42,534 nt of DNA from Pirellulaceae bacterium. GTDB lineage: Bacteria > Planctomycetota > Planctomycetia > Pirellulales > Pirellulaceae. Below, one piece after another: positions 16,708-23,966 of the stretch. The notes under the pieces are model-generated. The model did no database searches. It was given only the letters and a program-made list of their open reading frames with translations, and was not told the DNA's origin. The stretch's first letter is position 1. Each line of letters opens with the position of its first letter. The stretch is from positions 1-42,534 of the forward strand of contig JAHDXO010000077.1 of NCBI GenBank assembly GCA_023382975.1. Direction: 5' to 3'. The position numbers were made by a program, and so were the translations under genes.

Positions 16708-18006
16708 TCAGATGCCCGTCAGCCGTTCGTTGGAGTCGCCGAAGCGGTCGAGTTCCAGGCCGCCCCACTCCATCAGGCTGAGGAACAGGCTGCACATGCG
16801 GCGGTTGGGAGCATCGAGGTAGTCGAGCACGCGGCCGCCGCGGAGCTTGCCGCCCGCGCCACCGAGCAGAATGATCGGCAACTGCTTCGAGTCATGGTTG
16901 CCGTGCAACATGCTCGAACAGTGCATGATTGCGGTGTTGTCGAGCAGCGTGCGGTCCCCCTCCTTGACCTCCGACATCCGCTCGCAGAGATAGGCAAGCT
17001 GCGACATGAAGAACTGGTTGAGTGGGATGAGTTCGGGCGGCTGGGTGTGGGTCATCTGGTGATGCTGATCTTTGGCGCCGCAGTGCGCGTGAGTTTCGGC
17101 GGAGCCGTCGTTGCAATACTTGAGGGTCGCGATCCGGGTGGTGTCGGTGCGGAAAGCGAGCAGCACGATGTCGTTCATCAGCCGCCAATACTCCGGAATG
17201 TCGGCGGGAATCCCGTCGGCGGGCCGCGGGCGATCGGGTGCGGCAACAGTCGGCTGCCAACCGTTGGCATCGCGCTGCTTGTCGGCTCGTTCGATGCGAC
17301 CTTCGATCTCGTGGACGCTGGAGAGATACTCCTCGAACCGCTGACGATCGGAGAGGGAGAGCCGCTGACGCAGTGACTTGGCGTCTTCAAGCACCGCATC
17401 GACCACGCGACGGTCGCCGCGGTTGCGGTCGGTGCGGAAGAGCTGGTCGAACGCCAACGCCGGCCGCGTCTCGGTCCAGGTCGGCGACACCTCCGAACTC
17501 CACGAGATGTGCGAGCTGTAGAGCAAGGGATGCCCGTCCTGCAGGCCGGGGATCGCGTCCTCGCAGCCCAGCACCAGCGAGGGGATTCGCGTGCGGTCGC
17601 CGATCCGCTGGGCCATCACTTGATCGAAGCTGACGCCCGTGCGGACTTCGGTCTTTGACATCGGAGCCCCGCTGAGCATGTTCCCCGTCTGCATGCAGTG
17701 GATGACGCCGTTGTTGGCTTGCTCGTTCCACAGGCCGCGGAGGAAGACCAATCGCTCCTTCCATGGCTCCAGGGGCTTCAGGCACGGGCCAAGTTCCATG
17801 GCAGCGCCCTCGCCCTTGGCCCACCAGTGCTGCGAGTGGAAGCCCATGCCGGTGAAGGTGACGAGCGTGCGAGTTGGCGGCTGATTGGCGGCGTCAGTGG
17901 CTGCCAAGGCGGACGGCAGCGATTCGAGCCAGGGCAGAGCCATCGATACGCCGAGTCCGCGCAAAAGCGTGCGTCGCGAGAAGGTCGAAGCGGATGTGGT
18001 GGGCAT
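16708..18006 (-). CDS. DUF1552 family exported protein
   Basis: A 432-residue protein of the DUF1552 family, abundant in planctomycetes and of unknown activity. It begins with a twin-arginine signal (SRRTLLRGLGVSMALPWLES). It continues with family landmarks RTLVTFTGMGFHSQHWW, HCMQTGNMLSGAP and SSHISWSSEVSP, and a C-terminal HGNHDSKQLPIILLGGAGGK. In many planctomycetes a DUF1592-type haem protein gene is immediately adjacent. Here that gene lies upstream on the same strand, but with a transposase and repeats between. The start is ATG 18006; a TTG 33 bp upstream is in frame but less likely. It presumably acts in the periplasm with the haem protein. Confidence 0.92.
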   Translation of the reverse strand: MPTTSASTFSRRTLLRGLGVSMALPWLESLPSALAATDAANQPPTRTLVTFTGMGFHSQHWWAKGEGAAMELGPCLKPLEPWKERLVFLRGLWNEQANNGVIHCMQTGNMLSGAPMSKTEVRTGVSFDQVMAQRIGDRTRIPSLVLGCEDAIPGLQDGHPLLYSSHISWSSEVSPTWTETRPALAFDQLFRTDRNRGDRRVVDAVLEDAKSLRQRLSLSDRQRFEEYLSSVHEIEGRIERADKQRDANGWQPTVAAPDRPRPADGIPADIPEYWRLMNDIVLLAFRTDTTRIATLKYCNDGSAETHAHCGAKDQHHQMTHTQPPELIPLNQFFMSQLAYLCERMSEVKEGDRTLLDNTAIMHCSSMLHGNHDSKQLPIILLGGAGGKLRGGRVLDYLDAPNRRMCSLFLSLMEWGGLELDRFGDSNERLTGI

Positions 18007-18080
18007 GGGATCTATCCTTTCGGTTGCGTGTCGTTTCAATTTGGGTCTGGGGTTGTATGTTGAACGAGGGTCAGATCTTT

Positions 18081-18275
18081 GTACGACGGACTTCCAGTCC
18101 GTTGATCAGTACGACGGACTTCCAGTCCGTCGATCGGCGCGACGGACTTCCAGTCCGTTGATCGGCGCGACGGACTTCCAGTCCGTTGATCGGTACGACG
18201 GACTTCCAGTCCGTCGATCAGTACGACGGACTTCCAGTCCGTCGATCGGCGCGACGGACTGGAAGTCCGTCGTAC
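18081..18275. repeat. REP array A: six direct units plus one inverted, 28-bp period
   Basis: Units begin at 18081, 18109, 18137, 18165, 18193 and 18221, with an inverted one at 18249-18275. Each has the stem GACGGACT/AGTCCGTC with loop TCC, preceded by a 4-base head that varies (GTAC four times, GCGC twice in the direct units) and followed by a GATCA/GATCG-type linker. The array ends 18 bp from the stop of the transposase gene. Confidence 0.95.
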
Positions 18276-18293
18276 ACAATTAGTCGTACGTAA

Positions 18294-18977
18294 CTATTCG
18301 TCGAGGAAATCCCAACCGGCAGCCTGCCAGTCCGGATGAATCCATCGCACCCATTGAGCGACCGGGATCCCCGCTTTCTTGGGATTCCGTCCAATGTATT
18401 GCACGACGTTCCAAAGATGCTCTTCATCACGAACGATACGGTCGTAGCTTTCTTCTTCCCAGAGGGCTCCCTCTTGTTTTAGGTCCTTGTTCACATGCAG
18501 TGAAACGTATTGCTTGATTCGCTGCAAACAGTCTTCCAGCTCAAAGCCAGTCATCGGTCGAATCACCGCATGAACGTGGTTTGGCATCACCACGAAACAC
18601 GAAGTGAAGTGACGCTGGTTCTGAAAGTGCAGGAGTGAATTCGACATCATTTTGGAGAACTTGGACTCGCGAAACACACACGAGCCATAGCCTTCATCCA
18701 TCCATCGCTCGGTCTTGTTTGTGATCTCCTGCGCGAACTGTTTCCATTCGCTCTCAGTGCGTGGTTCCGGGTGCTGTTGCTCCCAGATTGCTCGCCAACG
18801 TTGGAGCGCCTGGAGCTGTGCCTGCGGAATCGAATCCACTTGACGAAACGCGACGGCGTAAGTCGCACCGTCCTGTCTCCAATGCGGCAGGTGTCGGCGA
18901 TACATGCGGATCGGGAGATCTGGATGCAGTCCCCGAAAATTCGGCGGCGCTGGCTTGTTGAAGGTCTCGACAGCCAT
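18294..18977 (-). CDS. REP-associated tyrosine transposase (RAYT, Y1/HUH family)
   Basis: A 227-residue HUH endonuclease of the IS200/IS605-like Y1 class. The HUH pair is H134 and H136 in MPNHVHAVIRP, and the single catalytic tyrosine is Y178 in EEESYDRIVRDEEHL, followed by the family tail VVQYIGRNPKKAG. The N-terminal RMYRRHLPHWRQDGATYAVAF also fits the RAYT subgroup. These enzymes nick and rejoin single-stranded DNA at REP hairpins. Motifs and length are intact, so it may be active. ATG 18977 has AGAGGGA upstream, and REP units begin 36 bp beyond that start and 18 bp beyond the stop. There are no IS-type terminal ends apart from the REP arrays. Confidence 0.92.
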   Translation of the reverse strand: MAVETFNKPAPPNFRGLHPDLPIRMYRRHLPHWRQDGATYAVAFRQVDSIPQAQLQALQRWRAIWEQQHPEPRTESEWKQFAQEITNKTERWMDEGYGSCVFRESKFSKMMSNSLLHFQNQRHFTSCFVVMPNHVHAVIRPMTGFELEDCLQRIKQYVSLHVNKDLKQEGALWEEESYDRIVRDEEHLWNVVQYIGRNPKKAGIPVAQWVRWIHPDWQAAGWDFLDE

Positions 18978-19012
18978 CTTGATCCCTCTGGGTCCATTGG
19001 CCTCGTTGATTT

Positions 19013-19123
19013 GTACGACGGACTTCCAGTCCGTCGATTAGTGCGACGGACTTCCAGTCCGTCGATCAGTGCGATGGACTTCCAGTCCGTCGATCAGTGC
19101 GACGGACTGGAAGTCCGTCGTAC
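19013..19123. repeat. REP array B: three direct units plus one inverted
   Basis: Units begin at 19013, 19041 and 19069 (the last with one change, GATGGACT), with an inverted one at 19097-19123, again on a 28-bp period. Heads are GTAC, GTGC and GTGC. The array lies between the stop of the DUF1592-type gene (19147) and the transposase start (18977). Confidence 0.94.
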
Positions 19124-19146
19124 CTCTTGGTTTCGGCGGCACCGCT

Positions 19147-22100
19147 TTAGGGCGGTGGCGTGGCGGCGACGGTGGTCGCCGGTCGAATGCAGCGAAACTG
19201 CTCGCTGCGAACAATGACGAGCAGGGCGTCCGACCAGCGACCACCGCTGGCCATCGTCTTGGTCACTTCGTCCACCAGCTTGCGGTCCGACGTCATCACG
19301 GCGCGGCCCAGCGCGTAACCCGTCAGCTTGCGGGCGAGTGACCGCAAGAGGTCCTCGCGGCGCGGTCCAGCGAAGTAGTTCCGCAAACCGGCGATGTCGT
19401 CGATCTCGGTGCCATCGCGGAGCGTTCCCGTGGTGTCGCCCGGCTTCAATTCGCTGGCGAGCCGCAGCCGACCGATGGCGTCGAACCGCTCCATCGCCAT
19501 GCCGTACGGATCGATGCGTTCGTGGCAACCGGCACACTTGGGATCCTGACGGTGACGCTCGGTGATCTCGCGGACGCTGAGCCCGGCGGGGAGCGTCTCG
19601 GGCAGCGGCGGCACGTCGGGCGGGACTTTGGGCAGCCGCTCGCCGAGCATCTGCACCAGCCACGCTCCACGTTTGATCGGACTCGTCCGCGCGGCGGCCG
19701 AGTGCTTGGCGATCGCCGCGCCGAAACCGAGGAACCCGCCGCGCCCGTAGGCGGAGACATTTTCGACCCGCCGCCACTCCGGTCCGGTCACGCCGGGGAT
19801 GCCATAATGCTTGGCGAGGACATCGTTGATGACCACCGCGTCGGCGGCGATCACGTCGGCGACCGGGCGGTCGTTCACCAGCAGGTCCTCGAAGAACCGC
19901 ACCGGCTCTTCGGCCAACGCGTCTCGCAAGTCCGGCGTGAATTCGGGAAAGTGCTTCAGGCTGCGGCCGTGATTGGCGACGAAGTCCCGCACGCCGAGCC
20001 AGCGGGCACCGAACTCTTCGGCCATGCCTCGCATCCGGCCGTCCTTCAGCATGCGGCGCAGTTGCTCCTCCATGACCGCAGGCTCGTGGAGACGCGCGGC
20101 CTTCGCTCGCAGCTCGTCGTCGGGGATCGAATCCCAGAGGAGGAAGCTCAGCCGAGTCGCCAGTTCTTCGCCCGAGACCGGCTGCCAACGCGGCCCCGAC
20201 GCCGGCTGTTCGACCCGGTAGAGGAACCACGGCGACGAGAGGACGCGGGCCAGTGCGGCGCGGAACGCCGGATCGTGCTTCACGCCGTCTTTCCGGTCGG
20301 CGCGGTAGGACGCGAGAATCGCCTCGCGTTCGACGGCGGCGAGCGGACGGCGCCAGGCTCGAGCGGCGAAAGCGAGCAGCGCCTCGAGGTGCTCCGGTTC
20401 TGCGGCAACCTGGGTCGCGAGGAAGGCTTTCTCCTCCCGTCTGATCTGTTCCTCGAACAGTTGGATGTAGAAGAACATGATCCGCGCGCCGTCGTTCGGT
20501 TTGCGGTAGTATTGCACGAGTCCCTCATAGGCGATGGGGGTGGCGAGCGCTTGCTCGCTCACAAACTCCAGTTCGCTCCACAGCCGGTCGATCTCCGACC
20601 GGCCCGCGTCGTCGAGCAGGAGCCGACGCAACGGCTCGTCCTCGCGGCGGTACAGGAACACGCTCCCCTGGGCGTCTCGAGGGATGATCGGTTGAAAGAG
20701 AACCGCCGGTGGGAACAACGCGCGAAATTCCGCAGCCGGCCGGGCTCGCTCGGCGGCGACGCGCGGATGTACGATCTGCGCGGCCAGCGGGTCGCCCGGC
20801 GTCGCTTTGGCCACCGGCTCGGCCAATCTCCCGCCGCCGCCCGTGGCAGCGATCAGGAAAACCTGGACGGAGGCCGTTTCCGGACTGGCTTCATCGAGGC
20901 TCACGTCGGCGCGGAGGAATCGAGGCAGCGTGAGCGCCTTCTGCAGCTCTGCCGACAGGTTCTTCAGATCGATGACGATCTCGGCACCGGCAGCCGTCAC
21001 CAGAGCGGACTTGGGCACTGGCCGCCCCTGCGGGTGCTGGCCGAATTCGAGTCCGGAGGCCAGTTCGACGGCCGCCCCGAGTTCTGGATGCTCCGCAAAT
21101 ACCAGCGGCGGCCCGTCACCACCTTCCAGCCGCAGCCGGTCCCAGACCACGAACGTGTCGGGCTGGGCTGGCAACGCGATCATCCGGAAGAGCGGCTCAC
21201 GGGCGGCACCCTGGACTCGCTCTCGGGCGACCACGCGACGCAGATCCTCCCACGCGGGAAAGCCGTTGCCGACCGCCATGGCCGCATTCTTCCCGTAGTT
21301 GCCTTGGAACAACTGGTCCTGCATGGCCTTGATCACCGCCAGGACCGGTGCCGGATCAGTGGTGGCCGCTCGCCATTTTTCTCGCACGAGGGCGAGCATG
21401 TCGGGAGGCAGACCGGCGTACGGCAGACTCGCGGGCACGTTGCCCAGATCAGCCAGTGCCTGCCCCAAGTCCGGAGCCGCGACATGCAACAGCTCGAACG
21501 AGACCCCATCGCCACCGGCTGGGTGAGCATCGGCGACTCGGCCCGCGACGACCAACTCGCCAGTGATCGGACTCGTCCAGGCGACAGCCACGGGTCGTTT
21601 CTGTCCGGGATGCACGAAGAACGATCGCGCGGGCAATGCCGTCCAGGCCTGGATTGGTTCCGCAGCCGAGTTCACGAAGACCGACGGTTCGGAACCAAGG
21701 CTCCACGATTTCAATTCGGGCCGTCCCGCGTTGCTGTCGCGCCGTTCGGTGAGGAACGCCGGAGTGGAGGTCGTTTCCAGGAAGCTCCAACGGGCCTCGT
21801 GCTTGTCCGACCAGGGGTTCCCCTTCAGCAGATGCGGCACCAGATCGGAGACGCTCCAGGTTCGCTGATCGCCGGTTGCTTCGCTGATCGTCCATTCGAC
21901 GAGCGTGCTGTCGGCCCCGTAGTTTTCGTTCGGAAGCACGGTCAAGAGGAGCAGTTCGCCGCGTTGAACCGAGACCCTGCACTCGAAGGGAACAGAGCCC
22001 GCTTCCGCGACTTTGGACTCCGCAAGGACACGTTTCGACGAGGCCCACTGGGACTCGATCTTCTGCTTGGCCGATTGGAAAGCCGTCTGCCGCCGTTGCT

Positions 22101-23178
22101 TCTCGGTTTCAATCTGGGCCGCTTTCTCCTGCCACTGAATCGTCAGACCATCGACTTCCGCCGGCGAGGTCGACGTGCCGCTAAGGCGATCGGCAAGTGG
22201 AGAATTACCAGTACGACGGACTTCCAGTCCGTCGATCACAAGCTGCGACGGACTGGAAGTCCGTCGTACAGAGCGACTAAGCCCTGCCCAGAGTGCCGCC
22301 AGATACGTGGCGTTGAGCTTTTCCTCGGCGGCAACCGCGGCGATGTCGGCGGGGCCGCCACGGGTGAGCCGATCACGGTGCTTCAGGGTCGCCGCGAGAT
22401 GCGCCGCCAGCGGCGGCTCACCGTTGGGGCCGGCATGGCGGGCGTGAAAGCTGCGGAGCGATTTGAGAGCCTCCTCGGTCCAATCCGGGCGCTCGGTGGA
22501 CGGGGAGAAGCGAAAGCCCGTGGGCAGCAGCACGGCCCGCGCGGCAACGTCGCGAGCGGCCAGGTGGTAGCGTTCGACCAATTCGGGAGTCACCGGCATC
22601 GCGTCGCCGACGTTCGCAAACCCCTCGCCGCCGACGCTGTCGGTGGGAAACTCGCGAGCCCGCGTCGGCCGCATGTCGACGCCGGTGAGATCGCGGATCG
22701 CGTTGTCGTACTCGGCGTTGCTCAGCCGTCGCAGCGTCACCGGACCGGGGTCGCCGGCCCGCGCGGCGGCTTCCGCATCGAGCGCCGCCGTGATCCAGCC
22801 CAGCAGTTGTTTCCGCTCGGCCTCGCTCGGCTGCGGCGCGTCCTTCGGCGGCATGTCGCCCAGACGCAACCGCTCGGCGACGTCACCGAGCACCTTGGGC
22901 TTGGCGAGGATCGCCTGGGCAGACCCGAAGCTCGTGAGATCGAGATCGTTGTCGATGGGTTCCTTCCCGTGGCAGTCCCCGCAAGCCTTGACGAGCAGCG
23001 GGTGGATTTGCCCGACATACGACTGCCCGAGATCGTCCTCACTCTCGGCCGCGGCCGCGATGAGAGTGAGGCACGCCAACACCGCGAGCGTGAACCCTGG
23101 CCGACCGCGCCAGGCGTTAAACGACTTCTTCAGCCGTGTCGTTGGGCACGCGGTCAAACGAGTCATGCGACGTCTCAT
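19147..23178 (-). CDS. Planctomycete cytochrome-type DUF1587/1595/1592/1588/1585 protein
   Basis: A 1343-residue exported protein. After an N-terminal membrane or signal segment (about 27-45) comes a planctomycete cytochrome c domain with haem motif CGDCH (66-70). DUF1587 follows (LRRLSNAEYDNAIRDLTGVD). A long middle region comes next, then DUF1595, DUF1592 (FRAALARVLSSPWFLYRVEQ), DUF1588 (with a second haem-type CAGCH at 1215-1219) and DUF1585 (LARKLTGYALGRAVM). Such proteins are thought to be periplasmic and redox-linked, with no proven substrate. Residues about 304-323 are encoded by an inserted REP pair that keeps the frame. The ATG overlaps the upstream stop as TGATG, implying translational coupling. 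Confidence 0.9.
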   Translation of the reverse strand: MRRRMTRLTACPTTRLKKSFNAWRGRPGFTLAVLACLTLIAAAAESEDDLGQSYVGQIHPLLVKACGDCHGKEPIDNDLDLTSFGSAQAILAKPKVLGDVAERLRLGDMPPKDAPQPSEAERKQLLGWITAALDAEAAARAGDPGPVTLRRLSNAEYDNAIRDLTGVDMRPTRAREFPTDSVGGEGFANVGDAMPVTPELVERYHLAARDVAARAVLLPTGFRFSPSTERPDWTEEALKSLRSFHARHAGPNGEPPLAAHLAATLKHRDRLTRGGPADIAAVAAEEKLNATYLAALWAGLSRSVRRTSSPSQLVIDGLEVRRTGNSPLADRLSGTSTSPAEVDGLTIQWQEKAAQIETEKQRRQTAFQSAKQKIESQWASSKRVLAESKVAEAGSVPFECRVSVQRGELLLLTVLPNENYGADSTLVEWTISEATGDQRTWSVSDLVPHLLKGNPWSDKHEARWSFLETTSTPAFLTERRDSNAGRPELKSWSLGSEPSVFVNSAAEPIQAWTALPARSFFVHPGQKRPVAVAWTSPITGELVVAGRVADAHPAGGDGVSFELLHVAAPDLGQALADLGNVPASLPYAGLPPDMLALVREKWRAATTDPAPVLAVIKAMQDQLFQGNYGKNAAMAVGNGFPAWEDLRRVVARERVQGAAREPLFRMIALPAQPDTFVVWDRLRLEGGDGPPLVFAEHPELGAAVELASGLEFGQHPQGRPVPKSALVTAAGAEIVIDLKNLSAELQKALTLPRFLRADVSLDEASPETASVQVFLIAATGGGGRLAEPVAKATPGDPLAAQIVHPRVAAERARPAAEFRALFPPAVLFQPIIPRDAQGSVFLYRREDEPLRRLLLDDAGRSEIDRLWSELEFVSEQALATPIAYEGLVQYYRKPNDGARIMFFYIQLFEEQIRREEKAFLATQVAAEPEHLEALLAFAARAWRRPLAAVEREAILASYRADRKDGVKHDPAFRAALARVLSSPWFLYRVEQPASGPRWQPVSGEELATRLSFLLWDSIPDDELRAKAARLHEPAVMEEQLRRMLKDGRMRGMAEEFGARWLGVRDFVANHGRSLKHFPEFTPDLRDALAEEPVRFFEDLLVNDRPVADVIAADAVVINDVLAKHYGIPGVTGPEWRRVENVSAYGRGGFLGFGAAIAKHSAAARTSPIKRGAWLVQMLGERLPKVPPDVPPLPETLPAGLSVREITERHRQDPKCAGCHERIDPYGMAMERFDAIGRLRLASELKPGDTTGTLRDGTEIDDIAGLRNYFAGPRREDLLRSLARKLTGYALGRAVMTSDRKLVDEVTKTMASGGRWSDALLVIVRSEQFRCIRPATTVAATPPP
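22211..22269. repeat. REP pair inserted inside a coding sequence
   Basis: Two REP units face each other around a GATCACAAGCTGC spacer. The 59 bp are exactly the reverse complement of 16608-16666. The insertion lies in the middle region of the DUF1592-type gene and adds a VRRTSSPSQLVIDGLEV peptide without a stop. Since 59 is not a multiple of three, at least one extra base change or target duplication must have kept the frame. Confidence 0.93.
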
Positions 23179-23807
23179 CAACTTCGCTCCTTGTGGCTTT
23201 CGATATGCTTCTGCAGTTCGGCTGTGGCTGCGGCGACGTCACCGGCGACGAGGCGATCGAGAATCCGCTGATGGCTCTCGATGCCGATGAAGGTCTTCAG
23301 GTTAGGCGATCGCCGGTCCTTCGACGAGCAGTTCAACGCCGTCAATTTCTTCGAGCGAAACCAATCCGCTCTCGAGTCTCCAACAGCCTCTCCCGACGCT
23401 CTCGGACACACGCACTTCCCGCCCGTCCGCCACCGCCCTCGTAGCGTCTGGCGGACCACTTCGCGGAGATCGGGCAACTCGCACTCGAGCCCGCGAAACT
23501 GCCAGGCCAGACCGGCGTGCAGTTCCAGATAGGAGAGGAAGAACCTCCGCGTCTCCGCGCTGGTGAGCAACTCGCATTCGAGCGCTTCGCGTTCCGCCTG
23601 GCCCGCGATCGCGCAGGCCCAACTCGCAAACTCGCCCTTTTCCGGGTCGAATTTCGCCCGCTCTTGCCACAGCGTGAGGCAAGTCTGCTGAAACAAATCC
23701 TCGACATCCTCGCGCCGTGGCACGAAGGTGAACAAGAAGCGGTACACCCTGCTCTGGTTGGCCAGCAGGACGGTGATGAAGCGGTCGTCAGTCGGTTCGG
23801 TGGGCAT
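23178..23807 (-). CDS. Composite ORF: ECF sigma start, FecR-like middle, FCD-like end
   Basis: A 209-codon open frame. Residues 1-68 are a good sigma-70 region 2 of an ECF factor (ITVLLANQSRVYRFLFTFVP, EDVEDLFQQTCLTLW). Residues about 76-106 (LECELLTSAETRRFFLSYLE, LHAGLAWQF) resemble instead the N-terminus of FecR-type anti-sigma proteins. Residues 176-209 (IESHQRILDRLVAGDVAAAT, ELQKHIE) match the last helix of FCD-type GntR regulators. Sigma region 4 is absent. It therefore looks like fused remains of a sigma/anti-sigma/GntR gene row. Its stop overlaps the next start (TGATG). It is probably non-functional as a sigma factor; a coupling role in translation is possible. Confidence 0.6.
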   Translation of the reverse strand: MPTEPTDDRFITVLLANQSRVYRFLFTFVPRREDVEDLFQQTCLTLWQERAKFDPEKGEFASWACAIAGQAEREALECELLTSAETRRFFLSYLELHAGLAWQFRGLECELPDLREVVRQTLRGRWRTGGKCVCPRASGEAVGDSRADWFRSKKLTALNCSSKDRRSPNLKTFIGIESHQRILDRLVAGDVAAATAELQKHIESHKERS

Positions 23808-23966
23808 CTCAATAACCGATTGGTCGCACCAGCGGAAAAGTGGCCCTAGAAAACACGGCGTGTCGCCCCCGGCGCCAACACGGCGAAAAGTCGCCAGGTC
23901 TGGGGCTGTCGCCCGATCCTATTACCCCCCACCGACGGTCCTCCGTAGAAAAAACTGCGGGCGTTT

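Larger units (their letters stand above)
18081..19123. mobile_element. REP/RAYT element (transposase gene between two REP arrays)
   Basis: Array A (18081-18275), the RAYT gene (18294-18977, minus) and array B (19013-19123) form a compact block of about 1.04 kb. Both arrays have direct units followed by one inverted unit at the same end. This is the organisation of the REP-transposase loci known from gammaproteobacteria, in which the tyrosine enzyme acts on the REP hairpins. The block separates the DUF1592-type and DUF1552 genes. Confidence 0.82.

Noticed and set aside
18081..18275. Regular 28-bp repeats resembling a CRISPR array
   Set aside because: The conserved part fills nearly the whole period, linkers are only about 5 bp and not variable spacers, units are palindromic, the last is inverted, and no cas genes are near. 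It is a REP array.
17885..18283. Plus-strand ORF with TDFQSVD/YDGLPVRR peptides
   Set aside because: It is a translation of the REP array plus the antisense of the DUF1552 leader, not a gene.
19522..23271. A 1249-codon open frame on the plus strand opposite the DUF1592-type gene
   Set aside because: Its translation is R/G/D/Q-rich with no domains and mirrors the codon pattern of the GC-rich gene on the other strand.
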